A DNA stretch of 64,000 nt, taken from positions 82,584,805-82,648,804 of the forward strand of contig CM053275.1 of NCBI GenBank assembly GCA_028583415.1. Direction: 5' to 3'. The notes beneath the pieces are model-generated. The model made no database searches and was not told the DNA's origin. It saw only the letters and a program-made list of their open reading frames with translations. Positions 11,535-23,399 of the stretch are shown piece by piece. The stretch's first letter is position 1, and each line of letters begins with the position of its first letter. A program made the translations under genes and the position numbers. This DNA comes from Protea cynaroides. Taxonomy: Eukaryota > Streptophyta > Magnoliopsida > Proteales > Proteaceae.

Positions 11535-11893
11535 TGTTAACTTATGCATAAAGGAAAGACGAGAAAATATTTACGTGGTTCAAACTTCTATCACAGAAGT
11601 TTACTCCACGGTGAGAATCCCCAAGTTCTTCATACTTCTTGGGGAGGTTTATTATCCTTTAAATAGAGGAAATAATACAAGGAAAACTATCCATAGATAG
11701 TAATATAATCCATACAATTTGTACACCAACCAAATCAGCCTACTCAACTTTCCTTTTATAAGAGATTTTACCACAATTACCTACCCACCAACCAAATTAC
11801 CAATTTTGCATCAATCACACCAACCAGCTTTCCTTCAATAGAAGATCTTAACACGATTATGCTCAATCTAGCATGATCATTATCTAGCTAACA
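11535..11893 (-). repeat. copia 5' LTR
   Basis: This is the right-hand copy and lies upstream of gag on the coding strand. It is the same length as the partner LTR (359 bp), with TG...CA ends. Confidence 0.95.
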
Positions 11894-12207
11894 ACTTTGG
11901 AATAAGCTTCTGTTAAAGCCAACTAAAGAGCACTTCTCATAGCCATTGCTTCACCTTGTAAGGCTGAAGAACAGTAAAAAGATTCAAAGATCGCATTAAT
12001 AAGATTTGCTTCTGAATCACGAACTAAAATTCCCATCCTTCCAGAATTAGTTTGAGAATTGAATGCTACATCAATATTGATGGTATACCAACTTGAAGGA
12101 GGAGGTCGCCAAACACCTTCCAGATCCTTATCATTCCCATCCATAGAGCCATGTAGTTGAAGAGTTGGTTGGGTTGAGACAAATTCACTGAAAGTATCTT
12201 CAGCCAC
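11894..12207 (-). pseudogene. LINE-like RNase H, 5' part (split by copia)
   Basis: The 94-residue frame contains WRPPPSSWYTINIDVAFNSQ and GRMGILVRDSEANLI, which match the opening strands and first catalytic Asp of the plant RVT_3-type RNase H. It then has the GEAMAMRSAL helix containing the catalytic Glu. A TAG follows MRSAL where the family continues, so the domain was already damaged. The other half is at 6740-6867, beyond the copia element. Confidence 0.75.
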
Positions 12208-12218
12208 AATCCTTAAAA

Positions 12219-12455
12219 TTAAAGCTCATTTCTTGCTTCCCAAATGTGCCAAAGCAAAAATGTAGCGAAAGACCAAATCCATTTAGCACTGCTACAATCA
12301 GTGTGGAAAGAAGTCCTCCACTGATCAATCAATTCATAAAACTTTAAATGGGAAGATTCTGAAATTTTATGACTGAGAGAAGATCCAAACCATACCATTT
12401 TTACAAAAGGACAGTATAAGAGTATATGCTCCACTGGTTCATTTAAAATTCCCAT
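12219..12455 (-). pseudogene. zinc-binding reverse-transcriptase tail (zf-RVT)
   Basis: The 78-residue frame has EPVEHILLYCPFVKMVW, then LLWHIWEARNEL. This is the conserved C-terminal half of the zf-RVT domain that precedes RNase H in plant LINE-type retrotransposons. The upstream CxxC pair and the reverse transcriptase are missing, so the relic is 5'-truncated at about 12460, as expected for incomplete LINE reverse transcription. It continues into the RNase H segment on the same strand. Confidence 0.7.
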
Positions 12456-12460
12456 CGACT

Positions 12461-13104
12461 TTATAATTTATGAAAATTGTACAAAATTGGTAGTTAGTTA
12501 AGACTAGAACGTATTTTTGATACTCAAGATCCCATATTTATTTTTTGCTTCTCCCAATTCTTCTTAACCGATCACCTTTAAAAATGGTTTATAAGATGAA
12601 ACCTATTGGTCTAAGTCTAAGATCTTACATATAGAAGCGTACATTCATTTAAAAAGAAACCTAACTGTGGGCCACCTCACATTTAATCCTATGTCTATAA
12701 TTTTCTTTTAGTAAAAGTAGTGTTTTAAATAAGAATTTCTCTTTGTTTCTTTTGCAAATTGCAGAAAAAAAACTCATGAAAGTGATATCCCCTATATAGC
12801 ATTTAAAAAGAATAAGAACGGTTAAAAAGGAGCTAGGTGGTCTCTCATTTTCATCTATACCCAAATCAAGGGGCTACAGACCTTAAAAAATTATTAAAAA
12901 AAAAAAAAAAAAAAACTCATGGGTCCAAACCCTTCTAATAAAATGTTTTGTTTACTATTTCAGAATCATATTTTATTCATTAACAAATGTTAAATGCATT
13001 GTCTGCCACCCTACATGACCCTCACTAAGCCATTCCTGGACATGATCAATTTTTTGGCTAACTTCTCCACTAATGTATTATGATTTTCGCATGATTATCA
13101 TCTT
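12461..13104. other. intergenic, no gene seen
   Basis: AT-rich sequence with a poly-A run near 12894-12915. About 12470-12530 weakly resembles the dispersed repeat at 5990-6130. No open frame is convincing. Confidence 0.6.
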
Positions 13105-13230
13105 GTAGCCTTGTTTAACTTTCTTAAGGAATCTAGCATGTCTAAAATACGTTATAATTAACCCTCAACTAACTGTCGACTTTATTAAATTAGTCGGTCG
13201 ATGAAAAATCAATTTTTCATCCTAATATTA
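13105..13230. repeat. dispersed repeat, copy 2 (inverted to 5990-6130)
   Basis: The reverse complement aligns with 5990-6130 through the words GACTAATTTAATAAAG, CGTATTTTAGAC and TTCCTTAAG plus AAGTTAAACAAG. A shorter related block (CTTGTAGTCTTGTTTAACT) recurs at about 13380. The pair brackets the LINE/copia block in opposite orientations. Confidence 0.5.
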
Positions 13231-15228
13231 AAAGGGCTTAAATATCTTTTTTTTTTTTTAATTCCCACCACATGATTTTTGTTGTTCTTCACATACAATT
13301 AGGGTTTCAGGACAATAAATAAAAATTTCCTCTCACTAACAACCATCCCTTCCAAACTTACATGGCCATGATCATATATCTTGTAGTCTTGTTTAACTGT
13401 GTTAATCCTTCAGTCTAAATTGCTCAACAAACAATTTTTCAATACTCTCAAATCTCAGTTATGTTTGCTCTGATTTCATGCAAAGAGAAAAATTAGTGAA
13501 GAAGAAGGATTTTTTGGAAGAGAGAACTTTCATACATACTCTTTAGGCATATAGGACAAGAGGGTAGGCTCACTTTTTGTGGGATCCATACCTTTAAGCC
13601 TCTAATAATAATGCAAGTCATCTTTTGATGAAGTGGTATATACAGGGCTAATGCCTCATAATGACACTTTGCAATGTGTGGTCTCAGAAAATCCTTCACT
13701 CTTAACCTTATGAGGGAGGGATCAAGCCCTCAAAGTCAGATAATGGAATGATCTTAACCACATGATCACTCACTCTCATTCCACAGTCACAGAGAATTTG
13801 GACTCTGATTGAGATTTTGAAAGGAAAATGGATTTCCAAGGTAGGGGCCTTAGAAGTCCATTGAGATTTTGGATCCACTTATATGTGATGACATAGGTAT
13901 ATTTGTTTGGTAGTATATGTTTCATCTATCTGCAATTAAAATTATTCCAAATGGATGATTTTTATTGATCTTTAATAATATATAGAAGAGAGTGCTATAT
14001 ATAATTTAATATTATCTCATATTAATAGGGCATACTCTATACACGAGATTTTGTAAGATCAGGTGAGACGCCTATGTATACAGGCTTACCTCTGTTTAGT
14101 GGTAAATTTATTTTTATGACCTTTCCGTTACGTCAAGATCCATCTCTTAATATCCCACTTTGCTTACTCCAAAATTTTTTTTTTTAAAATATCCCACATG
14201 TTTCAATGGGTTGCATTAATTATCTTGGCTTACACCCCCATGGCCTTTTGGGATCAGATCAAATTCAGAATAAATGAACTCTGATAATTGTTATTCCTAT
14301 AATGGAGGATTTTGTCCCATTGTAGTCAATATCTATTCACCCACCCATGATTGTTGAGCCTCACTGGACAAAACCTGAATTCCTATCAGAGGAGAAACTA
14401 AGGCAATGAAAGGGGAAAAAAATTGAAGGTTTTGAAGAGAATACATAAATGAAATGGAATATAGATGGAAAGAAAAGGACCCATGACAGCTTTCTTGTGA
14501 AATCCGTGGTCAATGGAGTTGAGATACTGACCCACAATTAATTCCAAACCCCAAGTAAGGTAACCCTTAATCTGTATCAGTAAAAAAAACACATGGAAGA
14601 AATGCCTTAGCCATTAGAGATCACCTGTTTGTATGGCATAAAAAAACTGGACTACGACTACAGAGGGCTAATTGGCTAAAGATATAAAGGACCAAAGGAA
14701 GGAACAAAGGGCTGTAAAGAATGATGTAAAAGCAAGTCATGGCCCACATATATTGTGGCATTCGGCTGATTTTTATTTTTGGGAGCAGTTTTGGTGGATA
14801 GTTTGGGCAAAATAATGGGTGAATGTGTTTAGATCTCTTACGTGGTGTATCGTATGGGACTGAAATTTAGTGGACAGGTAGATCCTAATGTCTTTTGGTC
14901 ATATATTAAGTTTCAGTTCGATCAGAGTTAGCCATGTGGCAAAACTAAACACGAAACACTAAAGACTATAAGGGGTGCATGGATATAGATGAGAGTAGAT
15001 AGATGATTAAACGATTGATTTTGAGATTGAACTCTGAGATGCGATTCATTCAAATCATTTTCTAGATATCCAATGATCAGAATTGCTATATCATTGTTCC
15101 ACATGGTAAAACAACTACATCACCTACGAATTGTCTGTGGGACATCAATTACAAAAAATTTCACCTTTATTTATTATTTATTTTTTCTAATATTTTAAGT
15201 ACCATAAGAGCCCCAGCCCAACCCCCTC
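13231..15228. other. intergenic, upstream of the DREB gene
   Basis: I find no coding frame, RNA gene or transposon end in this stretch. The last few hundred bases are the likely upstream regulatory region of the AP2/ERF gene. I did not find a group of known cis-elements dense enough to name. Confidence 0.55.
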
Positions 15229-15238
15229 TATTTTATAT
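15229..15238 (+). promoter_or_regulatory. TATA box of the DREB gene
   Basis: TATTTTATAT follows a pyrimidine-rich CCCCCTC stretch and lies about 45-54 bp upstream of the start codon. At normal spacing this puts transcription start near 15262-15270 and gives a very short, CT-rich 5' leader. It is a prediction from position and sequence only. Confidence 0.6.
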
Positions 15239-15282
15239 CTGCCAGCTCTTTCTACCTTCTGTTCCAAGAATCATCTTCTGTC

Positions 15283-16107
15283 ATGGAAGAACCACTGGTT
15301 TCAGAGTCTGAACCTCAAACCTCCTCCCTTACTTCTTCTTCCACCACCACCATCACCACCACCACCACCACCACTGCCGCCATTACCACTACCGCAACCT
15401 CTGCTGCCTCTTCGGCCACCAGTTACATAGAATTCAAGCAGAATCAGAAGAACACTACAGAAGCGAAGGTCCATAAAGGTTCAAGGAAAGTGCAAGAACC
15501 AATCAGTGGCAATGAGAGTAAGAAACGCCACAAAAGTGGAAGTGACGGCAAACATCCGACTTATCGCGGCGTTCGTATGCGTAATTGGGGAAAATGGGTG
15601 TCTGAAATCCGAGAGCCAAGAAAGAAATCAAGGATCTGGCTTGGAACATTTCCAACACCAGAAATGGCGGCTCGAGCTCATGATGTAGCTGCTCTCACAA
15701 TTAAAGGCAATTCAGCCTACCTCAACTTCCCAGAACTAGCTCAAAAGCTTCCTCGTCCTGCCACCACTTCTCCTAAAGATATCCAGGCCGCCGCCGCCAA
15801 AGCGGCAGCCACCGAATTCACGGTAACTCCAGGAAGCCATGTAGCAGAAGCCGAAGCTGAAGCTGAAACCGAGCCAAGTCAAGCTTCTCCTACTCCCACT
15901 ACAACATCAGAAGACACTGAAGAATCCTCAGTTTGTCCACCCATGAAAGATGATGAAGCATTGTTTGACCTGCCAGACCTTCTCATGGACCTCACCACCG
16001 ATCCAATTGACATGTTTGGGCTCAGTTCTTCGTGGGTATCGAGTTCCGGCGGTGCCGCCGACACCGGATTCCGGCTGGAGGAACCGTTCTTGTGGGAGTA
16101 TTCCTAG
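15283..16107 (+). CDS. DREB-type AP2/ERF transcription factor
   Basis: An intronless 274-residue frame encodes a plant AP2/ERF DNA-binding protein. The AP2 domain spans about 93-150, with YRGVRMRNWGKWVSEIREP and RIWLGTF, then AARAHDVAALTIKGNSAYLN. Val and Glu at domain positions 14 and 19 (V106 and E111) are the DREB signature, predicting binding to DRE/CRT GCCGAC-type sites rather than GCC boxes. A basic KKRHK stretch (80-84) just before the domain is a likely nuclear signal. The N-terminus is Thr/Ser/Ala-rich low complexity (13-46). A PKDIQAAAAKAA helix follows the domain. The acidic C-terminus has DLPDLLMDL and ends EEPFLWEYS, like activation motifs of the DREB A-4 (TINY/ERF034-like) group. 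Length is normal for that group. The start is the first ATG after a TATA box. This is the only intact host gene in the window; the exact orthologue is not assigned. Confidence 0.95.
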   Translation: MEEPLVSESEPQTSSLTSSSTTTITTTTTTTAAITTTATSAASSATSYIEFKQNQKNTTEAKVHKGSRKVQEPISGNESKKRHKSGSDGKHPTYRGVRMRNWGKWVSEIREPRKKSRIWLGTFPTPEMAARAHDVAALTIKGNSAYLNFPELAQKLPRPATTSPKDIQAAAAKAAATEFTVTPGSHVAEAEAEAETEPSQASPTPTTTSEDTEESSVCPPMKDDEALFDLPDLLMDLTTDPIDMFGLSSSWVSSSGGAADTGFRLEEPFLWEYS

Positions 16108-16439
16108 ATAGAGATAAGATCATTATGTGAATGTACATCACTAACTTTCTAAATTTACTAGACTTGGATGCCAAACTATCTTTCCTAAACAGAAAGAAAC
16201 CCAATTCAGGAAGCTGTCGACGTTTGAATCTTTAGATTGGGTTTGGTATCTTTTCTACTTCAGATCAATTCTCCAACTTCTTTACAGGATTTGCAGGGAC
16301 TAGAAAGAGGAAGTAGGAGAAACTTGTCTGTGGTTCCATTCTCTAACTTGCTAACATGCGCCATAAGGTGACTGGGTCCTTTTCCCTTCTCACCTCTTTA
16401 TAGTTGATACATTAATAACAATTACAGGTTGAAAACTTG

Positions 16440-16441
<2 letters not shown>
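16108..16441 (+). other. DREB 3' flank / probable 3' UTR
   Basis: Sequence after the stop codon runs to a CT microsatellite. AATAA-like words occur near 16411 (ATTAATAACA). I cannot place the cleavage site, and I see no other gene here. Confidence 0.4.

Positions 16442-16480
<39 letters not shown>
16442..16480. repeat. (TC)n microsatellite
   Basis: About 19 uninterrupted TC units lie about 335 bp after the DREB stop codon. Confidence 0.95.
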
Positions 16481-16482
<2 letters not shown>

Positions 16483-19400
16483 GTGTTTGAGTAGAAATAG
16501 AAGTGTAATTCAAGATTTCACTGGAGAGGTCTGTCATGGTTTGGGTCCAGTACTGGTCCGGTACTCATGCTTCCTAAATTCAGAAACCCATTTAGCTAAT
16601 TGAAAGGTAATTCTTCCTATGGTGTTGATGAATTGGCATGAAGACTCCTTTCTCTTTTTATTCATCATATCTCTTTTTTTAATTTTTTTTTTTGATACCA
16701 TCTTTGGGCTATTCTTAGTGGCACCGGCGAGCAATGTCCGTTGGATCATGCAAAATTTGTTTCATCCCTCTCGTCTCAAAATCAAAATATTCTTTGTATT
16801 TTAAGGTTTGGTGAGGGCCATGATTGTTTATAGCACTCTGGTGTAGCAGTACTGATCCTGACCATTGAGAGTGCATTGAGACACACAAATGATGCACTTT
16901 GAACGATCATATCAACACTGCTATACTAGAATGCTTTTTACGATTTTTTTCGTTTTGTGATGGCCCATGACTTATGAATGAAAATCAATGTCAATGAATC
17001 ATTGACAAAAATGAGTGTTAAATAGACTTCCAATAACATCTTATGAAAGAAAATCAATGTCAATAAACCATTGACACTACAAGCCATTATCAAATAAACA
17101 GATCTAATTAGATGTAGCTTACAAAATCAGTCTTCCTACTTGTAAAGAAGGATCTGGATCGAATATTTTTATTTGAATATACAAAAATAAAGCAAATATA
17201 CTCCTTTTATGTGGACAGGAATACATGCATCCTATATGGGGACAAGCTCCTTATACCCTCAATTATTTTGATTTAGTTTGACCTGAAAAAAAGATTTTTC
17301 TTTAGTTTTGTAAATGTGTATTATAATTAAGTAAAAAAGCTCTTTAAATATATCCTCATGAGACCAGTAGAAGCCACTAAACACTGAGTGCTACCTGACC
17401 TCACCATGAGGTCACCTATGGTCTATTTCGACATCATTCTTGACAATCACCATAGTCATATATGTGGCCTCAAAAAGGAAAAATATCACCTTTTTTTACC
17501 CTAAATATCCTCAATTGGCAAATAAAAATCAATAATTATTAATCAGAATCTTCATGAATGACATTGAATTTGAATTTGAGCAAATTTATAGTGTGTCTTG
17601 ATTAAGTCAAGATCTAAGGACTTTGAATGGTAAGTGTTCTAAGGTTGATGCCTCATTTTTGTTTAGTGACAATGTCTTTCATATATGATAGATGGTTTTT
17701 GGTATATAATCTAAACTTTTTGTTCAAGTTGTACTCATGGTTAACTTCTTGTGATTATAATCCACCATGTCTAGTCTCAGGTGATCTGGATTTTTTTTAT
17801 TTTTTTTATTTTTTATTTGAGATGTTGTTATAGGTTAATTATTAATGAGAAAAAGATCATCGTGGAGATCATTTTCTTGTGTTTTCACATCTTGACCATG
17901 TGGGTTAAACATTGATATTCTCTCTTTGTTGACCATCTGGTGAAACCATTTTCCACTCCTCCATTAATGTGGCATGAGAGATTCCCCACATTGATATATG
18001 ATGAAAGATATTAATAACAATATATACTAAGGTTTAAACATGTAACATATAGAGGATAGTGGGACTGGGACCGGGACATAGAGCATCTAATGATGGAAGG
18101 TGAATTAGTTAATTTGATTTATTAGGTAATGAAGGTTATGGAGAATGAGATAAAGACTAAACCTTGTCTATTCATTTTTGGATAGGGATTAAAAAGAATA
18201 ATCATTGTTGGAGAAGTTCTATTTGTAACAAGCTCTTGTTACATTTAGCCTTGTAACAAGGTCTTATCACCATCAGATAATCTGCATCAATTTCTAAATA
18301 AGATTCCCATAATGATTCTTTTTAATACACAATCATTGGATTGTTACCAAAAAAATGAAATGCAATGGGTGGGGAAGGAAGATGAAAGTTAACTTCAATG
18401 GAGAAAAAAAAGAACTGAATGATCAGTTTTCCATCTAGATAAAGAAGATGATCACTAACAGAACCCTTATTATATTTAGACTTACCCCCATATTGAGTAT
18501 AAAGGGGAAGAGCCATGAAGGAAATTAACCTTCTCTTCCTTTTAAGTTGGAAAGAAGTGCATCAAATGCTTTACCTGAATTATGAGATACTTGTATGCTT
18601 TTGAAGCATGGCTCCTCTTTTATACTAACTTGCTTTCCTTCATTTTTTATTTATTTATTTATTTTTTTTTAACGTATGAGAGAGAGAATCTGATATGCCT
18701 TGGTATATAAGAAGCTTTCTATGACAAAAATGTGTGATGACTTGACAGATCTAGAGAGTATACAAGCTGTATTGACCAGACTGGTCAAATGTCAAACCAA
18801 ATGGATTGACCCAACTTTGGTTCAACCTTTATTAATTACAATGCTATAAAACAATAGAATAATCAAAAGGAGATACTCCTTTATCAGTCTACTTACCTGA
18901 ACTTTAGTATCATGCTTTTTTTTTAATTTCTTTTTCTTTTTGTGGTTATCTGATATCATATCAGATGTAGAGTGACCGATCTTCTAAGGATTAATGGTCT
19001 ATATTTAAGGGATTAATATATTAATTTGTCTCAACCAAAAAAAAAATATTAATTCATCCCCCTGGGTATCACTCAAAACCACTAAGCCTGGTTTTGGGTG
19101 TTCCTTTTTCTTATCATATCTCCTTACCTTTTTTTCCTTGCATTATATTACATATCCTTGCCAAAGCTATACACCATGTGATTATCCAATCATTAATGTA
19201 GTGGTAACATATATAACCTTAGTTATAAAATGGACCCACCACCATTAACCATGCATGATACATAAATTCTCAATGAATCTCTTCATTTCTAAACTCTTCT
19301 TAACTTTTCTACAAAGTACACTTGAAAATAAGTGCATCAAATGCTCCAAACTAGGGGACCCTCAACAGTTAGGCTTTGTGAAAAAAAAATCTTAAGTCAA

Positions 19401-20441
19401 TCATTAACTAATTCAACCGGGCGGTTGAACCGGATTTGGTGGTTTCATCTTCAATTAAAAATATGTATTTTTGAAAGTCATCCTTCAATCATTTTTATTC
19501 AAATCAAAACACATCATCATAGGAATTGAAATCAATCCAATCTCAATCTAGTTTGTATCTTAAAAATAAAGGGGGTTGAGTCATCCAACTGATATTATAA
19601 ATAAAATTTACAATGTCTACTTCTATTAAAATTTGATCAACCATAAAGCACCTCATCAGTAAATTTGACTTGCATCCCATCTTAATAAATATTGTATTAT
19701 TGAAATTTGCCATGATTTTGTTGTATATAGTGATGTTTATTGCAAAACGCCGCATCCAACACTATATTTAACTTCGAGTTCAACAGAAGGCTGTTGAATT
19801 CATATAGTTTTTTTTTAAAAACACCGCTAAATACCTGTGGAATGTGTCGCTCATACACTCTTTTCTTATGCTAAAAGATCTAATAACAATTTTCTTTCTG
19901 ACTTCTAAATCATTCGGCTTCAAATGTACAATCTATAAGATCAAAATTGACCCATTTACATCGAAATAGAAAAATAATATTTTTTTTGTTAATATTATTA
20001 TGGTAATTAAACCCTCAAAAAAGGAATCGAAACTAACCCATTTCTTCAGACCACTAAAAAAAAAATCATTTCATTTTGAGATCCTAAACAGTCTATGCCC
20101 ACAAGGTGATACATCATACTGTTTATATAATTTAAAGAAACAAAAATATAAAAAACAAGCAAAAAAAAAAAAAATCTATTTTAGGTGAATAACTTATTTT
20201 TGCTTTATTTATTTATAAATTATACATTTTATTTCATATGGTCATGTTAACCACATGTGAGAGACAAAGGTTAGTTGAAATAAAGTGACAACTACAAAGA
20301 CGGCCTACATTTTTAATATGAACACATGGATATGTCCTACTAAATACCCTTGAACATCAATATAAATGTTTGATATAGATGAATAGTCGCAATATTTTTC
20401 ATTTGTTTCCAACATCCACTTGTCCAATATATTGATCCTTA
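16481..20441. other. intergenic, no gene seen
   Basis: About 4 kb of AT-rich DNA without a recognisable gene. It includes a small perfect palindrome GTAACAAG-CT-CTTGTTAC at 18225-18242, with a third GTAACAAG copy at 18253, and a near-direct repeat of AAAATCAATGTCAATGAA around 16980 and 17048. Short frames match nothing I know. Confidence 0.6.
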
Positions 20442-20690
20442 TTATTCGATCGGTGGGCTTATTTTGGGAAACTTAATTTTCAAGGGATGGTCTACATAAG
20501 AGTTGATGGCGGGTGACTCGAATGAGCCGGTGGTGAGAATGACTATGATGGAAAAACGGTGGCTATGGTGGAGGACTATTAACTTGGCAAACTCAATCAT
20601 AGAGACAATGTGACCAATGAATGGAGGTGGGTACAGAACTATGGTGTCTTTCATGTTCTTCTCCATCTTTTTCTTGATTTTTGTATACAC
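20442..20690 (-). pseudogene. UDP-glycosyltransferase N-terminal fragment
   Basis: The 82-residue frame contains DTIVLYPPPFIGHIVSMIEF, then AKLIVLHHSHRFSIIVI and TTGSFESPAINSYVD. This matches the first ~75 residues of plant family-1 UDP-glycosyltransferases (UGT88-like): the first beta strand, the GH acceptor-site loop and the following helix. In such enzymes the His of the GH motif is the catalytic base, and it is present here. The frame stops at the position of the second strand, and none of the remaining ~390 residues, including the PSPG donor-binding box, is found nearby. This is a truncated gene relic or a captured first-exon fragment. Confidence 0.75.
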
Positions 20691-21528
20691 TATGAATCAG
20701 AGTAAAAAAGATCAACCCAAAAATATTATCAAAAGAGTAAGTATGAACAAAGTTGAACTAAGATGAGCAGAGCAAAGCAGAATCCAGGGGAGAATGGTGA
20801 AGGAAAACTGTAAAATTGATTTCTTTGTCATTTAAAAATCTGATCTTCCAATTTATATATAGAAAGTAAGGTTTGTAGTGCAAGCAAATAAACCAAAATT
20901 GGGTCTCATCTGATGTTTGGTGGAGGTGTTTATAATTCCTTGGGGTTCATCAAGGATGCTGGTCTATGGGTACACTGAATAACTTCATAAAGAGGTCCTT
21001 TTGTAGAGAATAATAAAAAGAGGAGAAAAAAAAAAATCTAGAAATGTGGAAAGAGAAAAAAAAAGGAATTAAAGATAAGGGAAAAAGAGAAATTATTTAA
21101 AAAAAAACAAAAAAAAGAAAAAAAGAAAAAAAAAAAAGAACCACTTGTGAAAAGACAAAAGAAGGGGATGACCCATGTGAGAAAACTTGGATGGCAAGCT
21201 AGAATCCAATCTTTTTGCAACCATTAATTTTATTAATATGATTTTGTCTTAATTTACTACTTACTTTAATCTCATACATAATAAAATTAAAGTTTTTTTA
21301 GTGGGGTATGGATAACCAAAGAATCCAATGTTGAAATCTTCAAGATATCTATATCAATCTATCAACACATCATAGCCAGTTTTCTTTTGGTTTTATGTGC
21401 TACAAGTATAGGGTACAATGAAGGGTACCAATCGAGTGAACCACGTGTCATCAACTGATATGTACACCACGTACGGTGGGGTCTGAGATGAAGTGCCAAT
21501 GTAGCTATGCCAGCTCAATGAAAACAGC

Positions 21529-21575
<47 letters not shown>

Positions 21576-23399
21576 CATGTAAGGGGCCAGGATAATTCTA
21601 GTAAAACCATGACAAGTTTGGGCCCAAGTTGGAAACTCCAAAGATGCAAAAGCTCCAGAAGGCAATGCCTGGTTGGATTGGTAAATATGAAATGAGATTT
21701 GAACATGAAGATGTCTGTTACGGTGAGACAGACCAAGTTGGAAGTCATCTAGAATTCATACCCAGCTCATATTTTGAAGATTGAACTCTGCTTTGAGGTT
21801 CTTACTAAAAAAAAAAAAAAAAAAATTAAAAAAAAATCTGTTTTTGGGTTTGTGAGTTCTGGATCATCGATGATTTTTAAATCACTCATTCACCATTCTA
21901 CTGTCCTTTAAATCGCTTTTTAGATTTAAAAAAAAAAAATCATTCTTTGCTTGAGAAGATGAAATGGACATTGAATTAGGTCAGATTTAATTAATGGTCC
22001 ATGCAAAAACATGTTGGTTTCAAAATTAATGGTCCATTCAAAAACATATTAGTTTCAAAATTAATGAATTAGTTGGAGATGATTGAATCTGTCAACGGTA
22101 CTCGACACCTTCATAATTCACGCGGTGGCTTAATTTCCATTTTTAGTACATTCCCACCCAATAAGGTGACGTGACAAAGTCCATGGTGGGTTCACATGCC
22201 ACGATATCGTCCCTTTTGTGAGGTAAGTTGGTTACAGTACGGCTTTTAAATGCATCGTTACAGCTTGAAGATGACCGTTATTTATATGGACATTTCATGG
22301 TCAAGGCACAATCGATGTGGGGCTAAATTCCGTGGTATTGTATTCATCATCTGCTTAAATTCTGTCGTAATTTTAATGTTTTGAATTTCATTAGATTTAA
22401 AATATTATTTTATTATTTTATAAGTGGGTTGAGAAGATGTATTTCTTCTTAATACACATCTTTATAAGAGGTTTGAGAGAAGTTTGTTTAGGCATCTAAA
22501 TGATCAATAAGTGTGATTATTAGTGACATGTTTAAATGGTCAATGGACATGTTCGTTTGTAAAGACATGTATGATGATTGGGTACACTCTTTGGAAACAA
22601 CCATTAGTGGTGTCTCTCCTCCTATTATAGAGAGAAGGTTTAACCTATTGATAAACATAAGTAATTTGATTTAATAATCCCGTTAGTATTCAATTTGATT
22701 TTTACTATTGAGTATATCTTTTTGAATATATGAGGAAACCATGAAAGTGATTGCAATACTTTTCGATTTTTGAGGGTTGTTTATCTTGGAAATCGATTCG
22801 CATAAAAACTCGATTTACGCCATAGGGGGCGATTACGATTTTAAGGATAATCTTGATTACGACTCAATCCCACCATTCGTTTGCCACATATGATATATCA
22901 ATTTAATGATGTTTTTTGGTGCCTTCTTTAGTGAGTTCATGGATGCATACATGGAGTATTTGAGTAAGTCAGTTTTATAATTATTTATACTTTTATATTT
23001 CATGTTCATCTCAAAACTGAGATGATGTTTGTGGTACATATATTACAATAAATTCTCATATAAGTGAGGTTGGAGTTGAGGATGGGGTTGGGATTCGAGT
23101 AATAGAGGGGTGAGTCTTATGGGGGTTGCGAGTTCTAGAATGGGCAACTGGGAAGAGGTGGGTTTTCTTGCGTCGGACTTGGAGTATGCTGATTAACATT
23201 TCTTCGATCCCCATTGCCCGAGCTTGGATAGAAAGGGTTAGTCGGTCTGAGAAGAAGGAGGAGGAAAAGGCAAGGGTTTCAGTTGAGAAGGAGAAGAAGG
23301 AAGAAGATTTTAAGGGAAGGAGTCGTCATAGAAGGTTTTGCATTTGATTTGATGCTACACATATGTAGTCTCATATCTTACATCAGTTAAAACCCGTAC
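20691..23399. other. intergenic, no firm gene
   Basis: Mostly AT-rich with purine-rich A/G runs at 21020-21140 and a (GA)n tract. A Lys/Glu-rich open frame at 23126-23347 (+, 73 residues, with KKEEEKARVSVEKEKKEEDF) is more GC-rich than its surroundings and could be a scrap of a gene. It has no recognisable domain and no defined start, so I do not call it. Confidence 0.5.
21536..21572. repeat. (GA)n microsatellite
   Basis: About 17 GA units. They produce spurious Ser/Leu repeat frames on the minus strand. Confidence 0.95.

Larger units (their letters stand above)
6868..11893 (-). mobile_element. full-length Ty1/copia LTR retrotransposon
   Basis: The 5,026-bp element has two 359-bp direct LTRs (6868-7226 and 11535-11893). 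They start TGTTAACTTATGC and end TAGCTAACA on the plus strand. On its coding (minus) strand the order is LTR, initiator-Met primer site, gag, protease, integrase, reverse transcriptase, RNase H, polypurine tract, LTR, which is the Ty1/copia order. By eye the LTRs differ at about nine positions, mostly C/T transitions, suggesting a fairly recent insertion. The coding region is broken by a frameshift near 10985, a nonsense codon near 9417 and a frameshift near 9030, so it is not autonomous. It sits inside a LINE-like RNase H domain. The flanks share only a 2-bp GT rather than a clean 5-bp duplication. Confidence 0.95.

Noticed and set aside
18225..18260. GTAACAAG palindrome as a terminator or operator
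   Set aside because: Short perfect palindrome with no adjoining gene; chance or a MITE remnant is as likely.
21393..21748. Frames with (Ser-Leu)n on the minus strand
   Set aside because: Translation of the GA microsatellite; the same applies to 3944-4126 and 49547-49859.
23126..23347. Lys/Glu-rich 73-residue frame as a gene
   Set aside because: More GC-rich than its surroundings, but no recognisable domain, start context or homologue; left as an unassigned possibility.
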